DNA of 64,000 nt from Pseudeuparius sepicola (taxonomy: Eukaryota > Arthropoda > Insecta > Coleoptera > Anthribidae), in assembly GCA_963920635.1 (NCBI GenBank), contig OY987302.1, positions 36,245,278-36,309,277 on the forward strand, given 5' to 3'. Numbering within the stretch: the stretch's first letter is position 1; every line of letters starts with the position of its first letter. The notes beneath the pieces were generated by a model that saw nothing but the letters and a program-made list of their open reading frames with translations, was not told the origin of the DNA and made no database searches. Below are positions 45,066 to 55,649 of the stretch, one piece after another. The position numbers were made by a program, and so were the translations under genes.

Positions 45066-46415
45066 ATGCAGGACGGCCAGGAGATCGAAGCAATGAGCAT
45101 GGGAGATACATACAAGTACCTCAGGATGAAACAAGCTCAAAGGATAGACCATCGAACAATGAAGACTGATTTAACGAATGAATTCATCAAGAGAGTAAGA
45201 CAAGTAGTGCGAACTGATCTTAACAGCAGGAATTTGTTTAAGGCCCTGAACACATATGCGTGCTCTGTACTCAGCTATTCGTTCGGAATAGTGAATTGGA
45301 CCAACACGGACATCAACAACCTGCAACGAAAAGTTAGGACACTACTGACAAAAGCTCATAAACATCATCCCCGTAGCGCCGTAGAAAGAACAACTCTGCC
45401 ACGTCAACTAGGAGGAAGAGGATTGGCAGATCTCTGCAAGCAATTGGACCAACAAATATTAAATCTGCGTATTTATTTCTACAGGCAGGCCAACAGCTCC
45501 ACACTACATAGGGCTATATGCGGAGCAGACGTCTCAACACTGCTACGTCTGACGGAACATGAGCATCAAAATCACCACCGAACCGACAACGATAAACTAC
45601 AGAGGTGGTTAAGGAAGCCGCTGCATGGGAGGCATCCTAATGAGGTTAACCAGGAACATGTCGACAAGTTAGCGTCGAACTATTGGCTGACCTCGGGACG
45701 AATGTTCCCCGAGACGGAAGGCTTCCTACTGGCCATACAGGATCAGGTTATACCAACTCGCAACTACCTAAAATTCATTGTAGGAGATGCATCGGTAGTG
45801 GATGACAGATGCAGATACGGGTGCCCAACTTCAGAAACAATCCAGCACATAACAGGAGGATGTCAGATGTTCGCATCAACGGAATATAAGGAACGACACG
45901 ATTCGGTTGCCAAGATCTTGCACCAGGAACTGGCGGAAAAACTTCTGCTTGTTCAGGCAGAGAGCCCATATTACAGCTACACACCGGAGCCTGTTCTTGA
46001 GAACAGCAACTACAAGATGTACTGGGATCGTACAGTTCTGACAGATCAACGAGTTGCCCATAACAGACCGGACCTTATAATAGTTGATAAAATTTCTAGG
46101 AAGACAACTCTGATTGATGTGGCCATCCCGAACAACAACAACCTGCGTGTGAAGCAAGTCGAGAAGATCACGAAGTACAGAGACTTAGAAGAACGAATTA
46201 GAAGGCAATGGGAAATGGACAACGTTCAGACGATTCCAATCATCGTGTCAACAACTGGTGTGATACCAAAAAGTTTGCTGAGAAACATCAAGGAGCTGAA
46301 TCTAACTGATAATCTTTACAGGTCCATGCAGAAAGCGGTACTACTTGCGACAGCCCGAACCATCAGGAAATTCATGGGGAGTGCAGGAACGTCCAACAAC
46401 ATCAATGTCACCTAA
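45066..46415 (+). CDS. R4/Dong ORF C-terminal part (copy C), open
   Basis: 449 uninterrupted residues from an incidental ATG (MQDGQEIEAMSMGDTYKYLRM) to SNNINVT and a stop. It carries the C-x3-C-x7-H-x4-C zinc motif (CRYGCPTSETIQHITGGC) and the RPDLIIVDK...LIDVAIP endonuclease motif. It lacks the RT, so it cannot retrotranspose alone. Open reading through 1.35 kb suggests a young copy rather than selection. Confidence 0.88.
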   Translation: MQDGQEIEAMSMGDTYKYLRMKQAQRIDHRTMKTDLTNEFIKRVRQVVRTDLNSRNLFKALNTYACSVLSYSFGIVNWTNTDINNLQRKVRTLLTKAHKHHPRSAVERTTLPRQLGGRGLADLCKQLDQQILNLRIYFYRQANSSTLHRAICGADVSTLLRLTEHEHQNHHRTDNDKLQRWLRKPLHGRHPNEVNQEHVDKLASNYWLTSGRMFPETEGFLLAIQDQVIPTRNYLKFIVGDASVVDDRCRYGCPTSETIQHITGGCQMFASTEYKERHDSVAKILHQELAEKLLLVQAESPYYSYTPEPVLENSNYKMYWDRTVLTDQRVAHNRPDLIIVDKISRKTTLIDVAIPNNNNLRVKQVEKITKYRDLEERIRRQWEMDNVQTIPIIVSTTGVIPKSLLRNIKELNLTDNLYRSMQKAVLLATARTIRKFMGSAGTSNNINVT

Positions 46416-46533
46416 GGCCCGATAACATGGCAAGGGTCTCGTCCGAGCCAGATCCTTTTGGTATCCGGGATACCCGGGATCTGAGTGAATGTTCCCCGTA
46501 GAGGGAGTGCGAATGCCTTTTGGCTAAGTCGAG
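45068..46533 (+). mobile_element. R4/Dong LINE copy C, 5'-truncated
   Basis: It begins GCAGGACGGCCAGGAG directly after (TAA)n of copy B and ends GGCTAAGTCGAG before (ATA)n. It is nearly identical to the 3' part of copy B, with scattered substitutions and one 3-nt deletion near 45965. Head-to-tail with copies A and B. Confidence 0.92.
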
Positions 46534-46550
46534 ATAATAATAATAATAAT

Positions 46551-46666
46551 CCTCACCCTCACAATACTCTAAACTAGGAGTAGCCCAGAAGCAACCACAT
46601 CCACATGCTTGTGCGGGGGAGGGGGGCAATTACTATTATTTTGTCTTCGTTGCCATTTGCGGGTAA
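46551..46666 (-). mobile_element. SINE 3' fragment, minus strand
   Basis: The reverse complement matches 15410-15516 of the putative SINE (GTGAGGGTGAGG next to the tail, the CCCCCCTCCCCCGCA block and CAACGAAGACAAAATAATAG). Its ATT tail, read on the + strand, is the AAT tract where the LINE copies sit, so the SINE probably supplied the target site. Confidence 0.7.
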
Positions 46667-46886
46667 GCTGAAGATGCCAATTTCTATGTATCTCACAGAG
46701 GGCGTCACATGTGCTGTTTTTGAATGGAGCTTTTACTCATAACTTTTTTTGTGGTTTCCTTTTTGTTGTTGCAGATCCATCATTTTAGTGCATTTTTTCA
46801 ATCTGCAACAAAAAGGTACCCTTGTTTCATAACGATAAAATCAACTGTTTGCGTTGAAATTGGCAAAATGTGCCCCAAAACACGTA
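46667..46886. mobile_element. Foldback fragment, continuation
   Basis: Continues the foldback from 41068: TAAGCTGAAGATGCCAATTT and on to CCCCAAAACAC, equivalent to 36005-36230. It ends where BEL/Pao-2 begins. Confidence 0.7.
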
Positions 46887-47065
46887 TGTTAACTCCTGTC
46901 GGCGACTTACCTAGTAAATAAATATTTAAATCCGAGGTCGAACAGACTTTTCTTTATTTTAGGAAGGACAACAGTTTTATATTTTTTTGACAAATTTTTT
47001 ACAAGTCACTGTCACTTTTTTTTTAAATAACAACTATGATCCTAATATATAAAATATCTATAACA
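46887..47065 (-). repeat. BEL/Pao-2 3' LTR, 179 bp
   Basis: On the element strand it runs TGTTATAGATATTTTATA to GGAGTTAACA (TG...CA), directly after a polypurine tract. An AATAAA-like signal (CCTAAAATAAAG) is present. There is no partner LTR in the window, so its limits rest on the TG/CA ends and the purine tract. Confidence 0.7.
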
Positions 47066-47117
47066 TTTCTCTTCCCCAGTAACTGTTCTGACTGAAGGAA
47101 CAGTTACTAATTATCTA

Positions 47118-48361
47118 CTATGGATCTACTATGATGACAATATCACCTTCTTGTATCGGTTTGTTTTCTCCATGCCATTTGCTTCTTTGTATTAGAAATG
47201 GCATGTAATTTTGTGTCCATACCTTCCAGAAATAATCTGATAACTTCTGAGCTGACTTCCATTTTGAAAGCAGGTTTAAATTTGTTTCTTCTGTTCTTGT
47301 ACATGGTAAAGCTGCATATTGTGGGCCAATGAGGAAATGGTTTGGAGTAAGAGGTTCAGGATCGTCTGGATCTATAGATACGTGAGTCAAAGGTCGAGAG
47401 TTTATTATATTTTCAATTTCTGCAAATATAGTTCTAAGAACATATTCTTGAGGACATTGCGTAGTCAACATTTCTGCCATAATTATTTTCACGGATTTTA
47501 TTAGTCTCTCCCAAGCACCCCCCATATGTGGTGCGGCTGGTGGATTAAAATTCCATTTAATTTTTTTTTAAGTACAAAATGTTTTTATTTCAGTCTGGTC
47601 TAAATCATCTAATGCTTTTGAAATTTCCTTTTGTGCTGCCTTAAAATTACTTCCATTGTCACTGTTTATTTCCTCTGGAAATCCTCTTTTACATCCAAAT
47701 TGTCTTAATACGTGTATGAAACTATTGGTGGTAAGATCATAGGCGATTTCTAAATGTATTGCTCTGGTCACCATACATGTGAAAATAACTCAATATCTTT
47801 CCTCTTCTAACAGTAACCTTTAGCTGTCCAAAATAGTCGATTCCTGTTTTGATAAAACACCTAATCGTTGGTTCTAAACGACAAAGTGGAAGTTGTGCCA
47901 TTATTGGTATTTCCGGAAGTACTCTTTTGTTTTTGCATTTCTGACAGTTTCTTTTTTAATTTTTTACGGCTTGTTGAACGGTTTACTAATGTTTCTTGAC
48001 CTTGATGATATAGTTCCTCATGATAGTGTTGAATTATCAATTTCGTGATATCCTGTTTTGGATCTAGAATGATAGGTTTTTTAACATATTTGGAAACATT
48101 ATCCAAATGGCTTAGTCTTCCTCCTAGTCTCAATAATCCGTCTTCGTCTAATTCACAGGATAATGCATAAAGTCTACTAGTTTTCTCTAAAGGTTTCTTT
48201 TGTGATAAACACAATATTTCTTTGGGAAAGGTGCTTGTTTGACATTTTTTATATAACAATTTCTCTGCCTTTTCTATTTCGTTTACATTTAGTTCACCAT
48301 TTAATTTTCTTTTCCTACAGTTTTCAAAATATCTTATTATCCATGCTGTCGTAAGTCTCAA
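47118..48361 (-). pseudogene. BEL/Pao-2 integrase, broken
   Basis: From the 5' side: a zinc-domain segment (KPIILDPKQDITKLIIQHYHEELYHQGQETLVNR-type, with H-x3-x-H and HQGQE), then a core piece ending VTRAIHLEIAYDLTTNSFI and INSDNGSNFKAAQKE (second catalytic D), and after a stop MGGAWERLIKSVKIIM (catalytic E) and NSRPLTHVSIDPDDPEPLTP. Tail motifs are SDYFWKVWTQNYMPFLIQRSKW. Frameshifts near 47860 and 47780 and a stop near 47568 disrupt it. It would integrate the cDNA if intact. Confidence 0.82.
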
Positions 48362-48543
48362 CTTATTCCATTTTGAAAATCTTCTAGGCTCTGGAAGTTC
48401 TAAACAACCTGAAAATTTACAAATACCGGCTGATTATCTTTTATTTCTAATACATTTTGTTGGTTGTTTCCCACAGATAGTTTTTCAGGAGTTTCTGTTG
48501 GCCATTTTTCGTAATTTTCTTTTAAGAATTTTGGCCCTGATAG

Positions 48544-50000
48544 TTATCTGCTATCGATAGTAAGTTCTAAAGCTTTTCTTCGTTTTGTAGCTTCATCTGC
48601 TACATTTTCTCTTGAGGGTACATAATGCCATTCTCCAGAGTTACTTAAATCTTGAATTTCACCGATTCTTTGTGCCACAAATACTTTAAATCGGTGCGCT
48701 TCGGAACGAATCCAATGTAACACTGTTTTTGAGTCTGTCCAATAGAAATTCTCAGATATTTTAATCTTCAAATTAGTTTTTAAATAATTTCCTAGTCTTG
48801 CTCCCATTAAGGCTCCTTGCAACTCCAACCTGGGAGTTGAAAGTGGTTTCAACGGTGCTACTCGAGTTTTTGCTGTAACAAATGCTGTTTGAACTTCTTC
48901 TCCTTTTTGTATTCTCAAATAGGCAACTGCAGCGTAACATTTGTTCGATGCATCTGTAAATACATGTAATTGAATATTTCCGATATTTCTTCTAAAGAAA
49001 AATATTGACGTGGTATTTTGAACTCAAATATTTTCTTCAAGTCCTCTAACCATGCTATCCAATTTTCATAAATGTATTTGGGAATAGTATCGTCCCAGTC
49101 TAATTTATTTCTCCAAATGTCTTGAAGTAATACTTTCCCTTGGATTAAAAAATGTGCTAAAAATCCTAGTGGATCGAATATTGACATTACTATTTTCAGA
49201 ATGTCTCTTTTAGTAGGAATCTTCTTTTTGTCTAAGATATCTTTGTTAATCTTATGAAACTGAGTTTGATACTGGAAAACATCTTCATAGGAATTCCACC
49301 AAATACCTAAAACACGTTCCATCGACTCTCCTAAGGTTTGATTGGTGTCTTTTGGGGCTATTAAACTGGGTGTTACATCAGCAAGTAAATCTTCATTATT
49401 AGTTATCCAATTGCATATGGTAAATCCACCTTTTGCATGAATATCTATTACATCCTGGATTAATTTCTTGGCTTCTTCTTTTGTGTCTGCGTTTCCAAGA
49501 TAATCATCCATGTAGTGATCATTAATGATTGCGTTGGCAGCTTTAGGATGTGTCAGCATAAAATCCCTAGCATTTCTATTTTAACCTCTTGAACAAGACA
49601 TGGTCCACTCGTGGAGCCAAAAAATACTACCATGATTTCATACACATCTGGAGGTCTGTCTCTGTCCATTTGTCTCCATAAAAATCTCTGTGCATGGTGA
49701 TCTTCTTCACGTACACGTACTTGGAGAAACATTTCTTTGATGTCAGCTGTAAAGGCATACATATCTCATTATACGAAAATTTAACAAAATTGTGTATAAG
49801 GAGCTGTATAGATCTGAACCTGTAAGTAAATAATCATTTAAACAAATTCCGTTAGATTTATAAGCCGCATCAAAAACAATCCTTAACTTCTTGGGCTTAT
49901 TTGGATTGTGAACTCCAAAATGTGGTAGATACCAAGTTATTGGAAATTCTTTTTTAGCTTCTTCTTCCGTTAGTTTTCTTACATACCCTTTTTTCTCCAA
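48544..50000 (-). pseudogene. BEL/Pao-2 reverse transcriptase and RNase H, broken
   Basis: RT motifs appear in order over four frames: WYLPHFGVHNPNKPKKLRIV then DAAYKSNGICLNDYLLTG; FTADIKEMFLQVRVREED (catalytic D) and FGSTSGP; INDHYMDDYLGNA (catalytic DD box YMDD); IFDPLGFLAHF. RNase H follows with TPRLELQGALMGARL, YWTDSKTVLHWIRS and VPSRENVADEATK. Frame changes lie near 49760, 49556 and 48916. The product is not translatable as one protein. Confidence 0.85.
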
Positions 50001-50015
50001 GTCTAAAATCTTATC

Positions 50016-51111
50016 TCAGTATAATTTTCCGTATGTCGTATCTTTATCCATTTTCCTTTCAATATGACATAGTCTTCTCATAGCGTTTGTTTTACTTTCT
50101 GGTGAAATGATGTTCTCATCTTTCCTCAGAAGTCCAGTTTCAAATCTATCGCCAATTCTCTTCATAGTCTTCTCAATAATATGTTGAGCTCTTATGTCTT
50201 CTTTAGACAGAGTTTTGCTTTGTTTGTCTAGACCGGTAGTATCGATCTGCCATTGTTTTTTAACCATATCATGAAGAATGTCTAAATCGTCCTTTTCCTC
50301 ATGGCTGATATGACATACAAATCGACTCAATGAACTCCTGGTTTCAAACGAAACATTTCCGTGGATAACCCAACCTAAAAGTGTCTTACTCACAGTAGGA
50401 CTATTCCATGGACCACTTATAGTCTTTCTATTGAGAAGAAGAGGGCAATTATCTTGACCTATCAGTATTCTTGGCTTGGCGTTAATCATGGAAGCAGTTT
50501 TATTGTTAATATAGGGATATTTCTTTTCAATTTCTTCCATAATTACCGTCTGCTCGGGTAAATCAAGTCCCTTTATTGTTCGAACATGTCTTAAAACATA
50601 ATTCTTACCACCTTGCATACCTCTTATGTTACACGTCACAGATCTGGAGTCATTTTGTTGTTCCACTTGTGTGTTTGTCCAGTTCTTTAGCTAAATCGTT
50701 GTCAACTAAAGTCACTGTAGAGGCATCATCTAAGAGGACATAAATATTAATAAATTTTCCTTTATTGCTTAAAACAACAGGTAAAATTTTCAATAAAACA
50801 TTTTTATTTGTTGCGATATGGCAATTAATTTCTTGTTGAGCATCTGTGTTTTCTAAACTAGTTACCACATCTTTGTGTAATAGTTGATGATAAGGTTTTG
50901 GGCAGTTGTTAATTCCACACACCTTTACTTTTTGGCAGGTTCTTAGACTATGTCCTGGTGTCAAACATGAAAAACAAGTTTTCTTTGAAGTTACAAAACT
51001 CCATCGTTCATCGATCGTCATTGATTTAAACTTTTCGCAAATGCTTAAAGAATGTAAGGTGCAATCGCAACAAAAGCATTTCCTTTTAATTTTCAATTCT
51101 TTGGTTGCCAA
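50016..51111 (-). pseudogene. BEL/Pao-2 zinc knuckles and aspartic protease
   Basis: A cysteine-rich stretch (KCFCCDCTLHSLSICEKF, TCFSCLTPGHSLRTC, INNCPKPYHQLLH) is followed by a protease-like core, INIYVLLDDASTVTLVDN, where LLDDASTV occupies the place of the active-site Asp motif. After a frameshift near 50660 come PRILIGQDNCPLLL and SKTLLGWVIHGN, typical of DUF1758/A17 proteases, then MRRLCHIERKMDKD. It ends at a stop at 50016 just before the RT. Confidence 0.8.
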
Positions 51112-52218
51112 GGTAATCTCCTTTTTTTTACTCTTTGGTTCATGGTATGTTCATTGTCATATATGAAGTCTATCAATTTTGGCATTTGAATTTGACATGC
51201 TATGGATGCCTTTCTGTTTAGCCAAGCACTAAATTCTACTAATTTGGGTATTTCGAGAGTAGTGCTAGAAAAATGTTCTAACCAATTTAATTTATGGCTC
51301 GTTGGAAGTTTATTTAATAATTCTTGTAAAAGAATTGGATTTCGTAAGTGATCGTCTTCTTTTAGAACCTCAATAGTTACCATATTTTTAATCTCGTCAG
51401 AAAAATCGATTAACGTGTCTAATTTATACTCTTTAACTATAGGAAATGTTTTTAATTTATCTAATAACATCATTACAATGTGTTCAGAATGACCAAATCT
51501 ATTTCTTAAGATTTCTATGATTTCATCAACATTCTGAGGTAATATCAATAAGCTTTCTACTATTTTTCTAACATGACCATTTAAGCATTTTTGCAGTCTA
51601 CATTGATTTTCTTCCTTCGAGTAACCACAAATAGCGATAGTATTTTCGTATTGATAAATAAAATTTGGCCATTCCAGCGGATTACCACTAAATATAGGTA
51701 AATCCTTAGGAACTGACTGTCTAGTAAGAATTTTCGCAAGATGATGAGTAGCTATTGGTTCATTACTTTCAGTTTTGTTTATTTTGCCTACCTTTTTGTC
51801 TTGATTTGAAGAATAAGAAGAATTTTTAGATTTAGCCTTCCAGGGACATTGACCATCCATCCATTTGTCGACATCAGACGTATCCTCTGACTCACTATCT
51901 AAAATTCCAGACTCCTCATCATCGTCAGGGGTTGCTAATTTCATTGCTAATTCTAGGTCTAACATCTCTTGCTGATGTTTATGTAAAAGCTCTTTTCCTC
52001 ATTTCCATTTCTAATCTTACCTGCTCTTATTTCTTGCTACTTCTAGCAGAACTTCGTAAGGATTTGTCTTGTACCGGCACTAGCTTTTCTTCTGTCGATT
52101 CCACTGGCACTGTCGGTTGTTTTTCTTCCACCATTTGAGGACATGTTTTTGTCTTCTTCATGGTAGCTTTCTTCGTCAAGCGTTCACTTCTCCGTAGTTG
52201 CGCTCCAGGTTCAGACAT
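51093..52218 (-). pseudogene. BEL/Pao-2 gag
   Basis: It probably starts at ATG 52218 (MSEPGAQLRRSERLTKKATM). After a frameshift near 52000 it continues with MLDLELAMKLATPDDDEESG and the DUF1759 core: KDLPIFSGNPLEWPNFIYQY, NQCRLQKCLNGHVRKIVESL, IEILRNRFGHSEHIV, LLQELLNKLPTSHKLNWLEH. The product would be the structural gag protein. The open block of 290 residues is well preserved compared with pol. Confidence 0.82.
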
Positions 52219-52467
52219 ACATACTAGGTTGGGGGGAAGTAGTTTAAAGATTTGTCAATATATGACCCGTACATACTAACTAACATACATAATATATCTA
52301 CTAACAGGTGAACTCAAATAAAAGCGGTAATAAAAAGTTCTGTAAAAAAGACGAGTATTAGGTGTTTCGGGTGTTTACCCTTAAGATGCACAGGGAGCAA
52401 AAAGTAATTCTACAGCAAAGTGTCTTTCAACTAGCTGTGATAACGTATCCCAAAATTCAAGTTTCTA
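52219..52467. other. Spacer at the 5' edge of BEL/Pao-2
   Basis: It holds neither the expected LTR nor a continuation of the foldback cut at 46886. GGGTGTTTACCCTTAAG near 52370 resembles the element edge at 40470. Confidence 0.4.
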
Positions 52468-53187
52468 CAGTGTGTACCAATTTGATACTGGACACCTCAG
52501 AAATATATGAAGGGCAAGGAAAACAAATGGTCTCTATTTTTTTATTAGTAGTACCAAAAAAGAGTAACTCATAGGCGGTGGTAATTATTTCATGGCCTGC
52601 TATGATTTTTTAAAATGCCAAATTTCCAAGAAACCCAATTAGGGATTTTTTTACGACAAAATGTTATTAAGAAAACTTGTTCAGAATGGAAAACTGAGTA
52701 GATTCGCAAAATTTTAAAAGGCTAGGCCTACTTTGATTTTTTGATTTATCTCCCACTTTTTTCTTAGAAAAGTGTTCTTTCTGGAGCTTTCACGTCACAA
52801 TTTTATTTTTTCACGATGATCAAGTTTCCTTAATAATATTTTGACGTGAAAGCTCCAGAAAGGACACATTTCTAAGAAAAAAGTGGGAGAAAAAGAAGAA
52901 AAAGCTATGTCTAGTATTCCTAGACTTTTGAAGTTTTGCTTACTCAGTTTTCCATTCTGAACAAGTTTTCTTAATAACATTTTGTCGTAAAAAAATCCCT
53001 AATAGTGTTTCTTGAAAATTACCTATTTTAAAAAAATCATAGGGGGCCATGAAATAATTACCCCATCCAAATACCACCACCTATGAGACACTCTCCCTTG
53101 GGACTACCAATAAAAAAATACAGACCATTTGTTTTCCTTGTCCTTCATATAGTTCTGAGGTGTCCAGTATCAAATTGGGACACACTG
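52468..53187. mobile_element. Foldback, 720 bp, CAGTGTG ends
   Basis: It begins CAGTGTGTACCAATTTGATA and ends TATCAAATTGGGACACACTG, with TA on both sides. The arms pair almost completely, for example 52640-52700 with 52950-52990 and 52780-52800 with 52840-52860 (GGAGCTTTCACGTCA). No coding sequence. Confidence 0.82.
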
Positions 53188-53771
53188 TATATTCAACTGT
53201 TTTTCAGAAAAAAATCAAACCAAATTCCTAGTCCTTCTTAAGGCTGGAATAACTTCGCAGGGGAGGTTTAAATTGAAAAGTTAAAACTGCAGAACACTTT
53301 CTCCAAATATTTGCACATCAATACGGGACACCCGGTATAAAATTCGTTTTTTAAAAATCAACTTTTATAACCCTGTGTTTGAGGTAGAAGCGCCTAAATG
53401 AAAAACAGCAAGAGAAAAGTCACTTTAACCCAAAGAATCTGTGGTCAACAGATTAGCCTACTTTTTTGTAACACGGTATTATGTATAAATTTAGTAGAAA
53501 GGGCCTGGAAGTTGCAGCTTTTAAAGCACATAAACCTGTTGAATCTCATAAAATATAGGGTTCCACAATAATATCTAATATCTAATCTAAGATATCTAAT
53601 TTCCCGCTTATCCTATGTGACCAGATTTTGTGCACTCAAAATCGGCAGTCTCTAGTCAATTTTTGGGGCGCCATTGCGGGCATCCGAGAAAATTATTGAG
53701 GGGGCAACCGGCACCGGCATCCATTAGTTTATTTTGCGGGCACCGTTGCCGGCAGCGGAGGCACTGCCATT
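53188..53771. other. Spacer
   Basis: No gene recognised. A possible small-element end (CGGGACACCCGG) is at 53323. From 53640 the sequence is unusually GC-rich (GGCACCGGCATCC, GCACCGTTGCCGGCAGCGG). Confidence 0.4.
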
Positions 53772-54262
53772 TTTTAATAAAGCGAGGATTTGCGTCTAGA
53801 TCCATAGGCGCGCACGCGGCCGACAGGCATCGCGCACACTACTTTTAATCGCTTACCAGGCAACTTTTTCCCCATTAGAATTATGCCAGATTTTTTTTAA
53901 AATTATTTATGGTGTAAATAAACATATAAAAGAAGGTTTACCTTTGCTCGACTCAGACATTTTAGATTCCATTCTGCAGTGTTCGTTGGTTAAACAGAAA
54001 GCTTTTCCACCATCGGAATGATGCCAGAAAGGTTTTTAATGACTGTTTACGGTCTACATCAACAACTTAAAGAAGGTTTAGCTTTGCTCGATTTAGACAT
54101 TTTTTATTCTTTTCTGCACTTTTTGAAGCCCTGTAGCGGAACGTTTCACCGCTAAAAGCTAGCCAGAAAAGTAAAATTCTCATTTCCGGGGAACAAATTA
54201 AGAAATAAAAGGGTTTTCAACTTTGCATCAAATTGTCACCAAGATCTGTTCCCATACTATGT
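53772..54262. repeat. Right arm of long-range inverted repeat
   Basis: Pairs with 36585-36898 plus 39209-39628. The order of blocks is inverted, consistent with two inverted copies of one ~0.5-kb unit or the arms of one palindrome now separated by insertions. An internal duplication repeats AAGAAGGTTTA...TTTGCTCGA at 53931 and 54072. Confidence 0.75.
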
Positions 54263-54658
54263 CCCATTAGGGTGAGTCACATCTAAAGGCAGAGCCGAAA
54301 ACACAAGGTAGAATTCGCTGAAACAAGCACATATACTTAATAAACATATTATATATATTTTGTTGTTATTGTATTTGGTTGTTATTGACACACAATATTA
54401 TTATTTCCCATTTTATAACCCCAGTCACCTGGGTAATACTTATTTTATTATTTTTGCATTACCAAACTAAAAAACGGGTGGCACACTCATTTTCAAAATA
54501 TATCTTTTCTTTTATCTTTGAGCTACTCGGTGAATAACAGAGAGGTAGCTTATAAATGTGTAAGTACTACAAAATATCTAAAGTTTGTTGAATTCACAAA
54601 TTTGGTAAAAATTACTTTGGCTTTTTTTTTCATAAGCCAATCTTTAGTGTTACTTTAA
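54263..54658. other. Spacer
   Basis: AT-rich; no recognised feature. Confidence 0.4.
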
Positions 54659-54826
54659 AGTGGGCCTTCACACCAGTCGCATGCTGTCTGCGACTTGCTG
54701 CCTGGAAGCAAGAAGCAAGGGACATCTCATATTTTCTAATTTGCTTTCATACTAATGTCGCAGTTTATACTATTAAAAAATATATACACTCATTTGGTGA
54801 CAGTTGTGGTGAAAATCTCGTCAGAA

Positions 54827-55103
54827 GAAGAATGTGCTGATTGCTGCAGTGATTGCAAGGAGGAAAAGAAAAAATAGAAAAAGAATATGGGTTCATCAAT
54901 ACTTACAAGAAAATGCTGAAAAACAGTGCATTTGTTGTCGCCAAACAGCTACAAATACATCATGACAAGTTTCAATAGTTCTATAGGATGGAAAAAGAAA
55001 CATTCAGCACACTTGTTAATTTAATGAAATCAACAATGCTGTTACAAGATACTAATTATCGTAGAGCTATAAGTGTGGAGCAAAGGCTGCTAATATTTTT
55101 GAG
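54827..55103 (+). pseudogene. PIF/Harbinger transposase exon 1
   Basis: Reads VLIAAVIARRKRKNRKRIWVHQYLQENAEKQ, then after a one-base shift AFVVAKQLQIHHDKFQ, a stop, FYRMEKETFSTLVNLM and ISVEQRLLIFLR. This is the N-terminus of HARBI1-like transposases (basic region, WVHxYL motif, F-R-M-x-K-x-T-F). It ends GAG|GTAGGTAA, a good donor, after 2 nt of a codon, matching exon 2. Confidence 0.75.
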
Positions 55104-55649
55104 GTAGGTAATATGAAAATACAAATTACATTCATATTCAACATTAGTTTATTATACACTGGCATGAGTACTAATTTGGTAGACAATGTGGTGGGTAAGT
55201 ATTATCACAATACCCTGTAGTATCATTATCAAGCTATCCAGTTATTGGATCTAAAGAAAAGTTTGCAACAGGGTTATTCATATACAGGGTGGCCCACCAC
55301 GAACTGCATCGATCTATATATGGAAAACTAAAATATTTTGCTGAATCTGGCACTTCCGGTTATAGCGGAAGTCGATATCAACTTTCTTATCTCAAATGGA
55401 ACACCCTGTATATTATTGCATTTTTGGATTCTAGGCATCATTTTGGAACAAAACCATGCAACATATCCTATGTTTAAATCCAACCGTTTTTGAGATATTT
55501 GCATTTTTCCGAAAAAATTACAGGTGCAGACCTAAAGTCAATTATTAATTTATACGAGGAAACCGCGAAATTTCAGAACGAATTTTTGGCATCTTGTAAC
55601 AGAAGCCCTGACCTAGTAATCCCTGCTGAGAAATAAATCCGTTCTTATA

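Larger units (their letters stand above)
46887..52218 (-). mobile_element. Second BEL/Pao retrotransposon, no 5' LTR found
   Basis: A minus-strand element with gag (DUF1759), CCHC knuckles, protease, RT, RNase H and integrase in BEL/Pao order, but only distantly similar to the element at 8162-14644. The 3' LTR is 46887-47065, preceded on the element strand by the polypurine tract GGGGAAGAGAAA (47066-47077). I could find no matching LTR to the right of 52218, so the 5' end is truncated or replaced. At least eight frameshifts or stops break the ORF, so it is older than the first BEL/Pao. It is inserted in a foldback. Confidence 0.85.

Noticed and set aside
52219..52467. A 5' LTR for BEL/Pao-2
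   Set aside because: By eye it shares no extended sequence with 46887-47065 and lacks the TG...CA limits.
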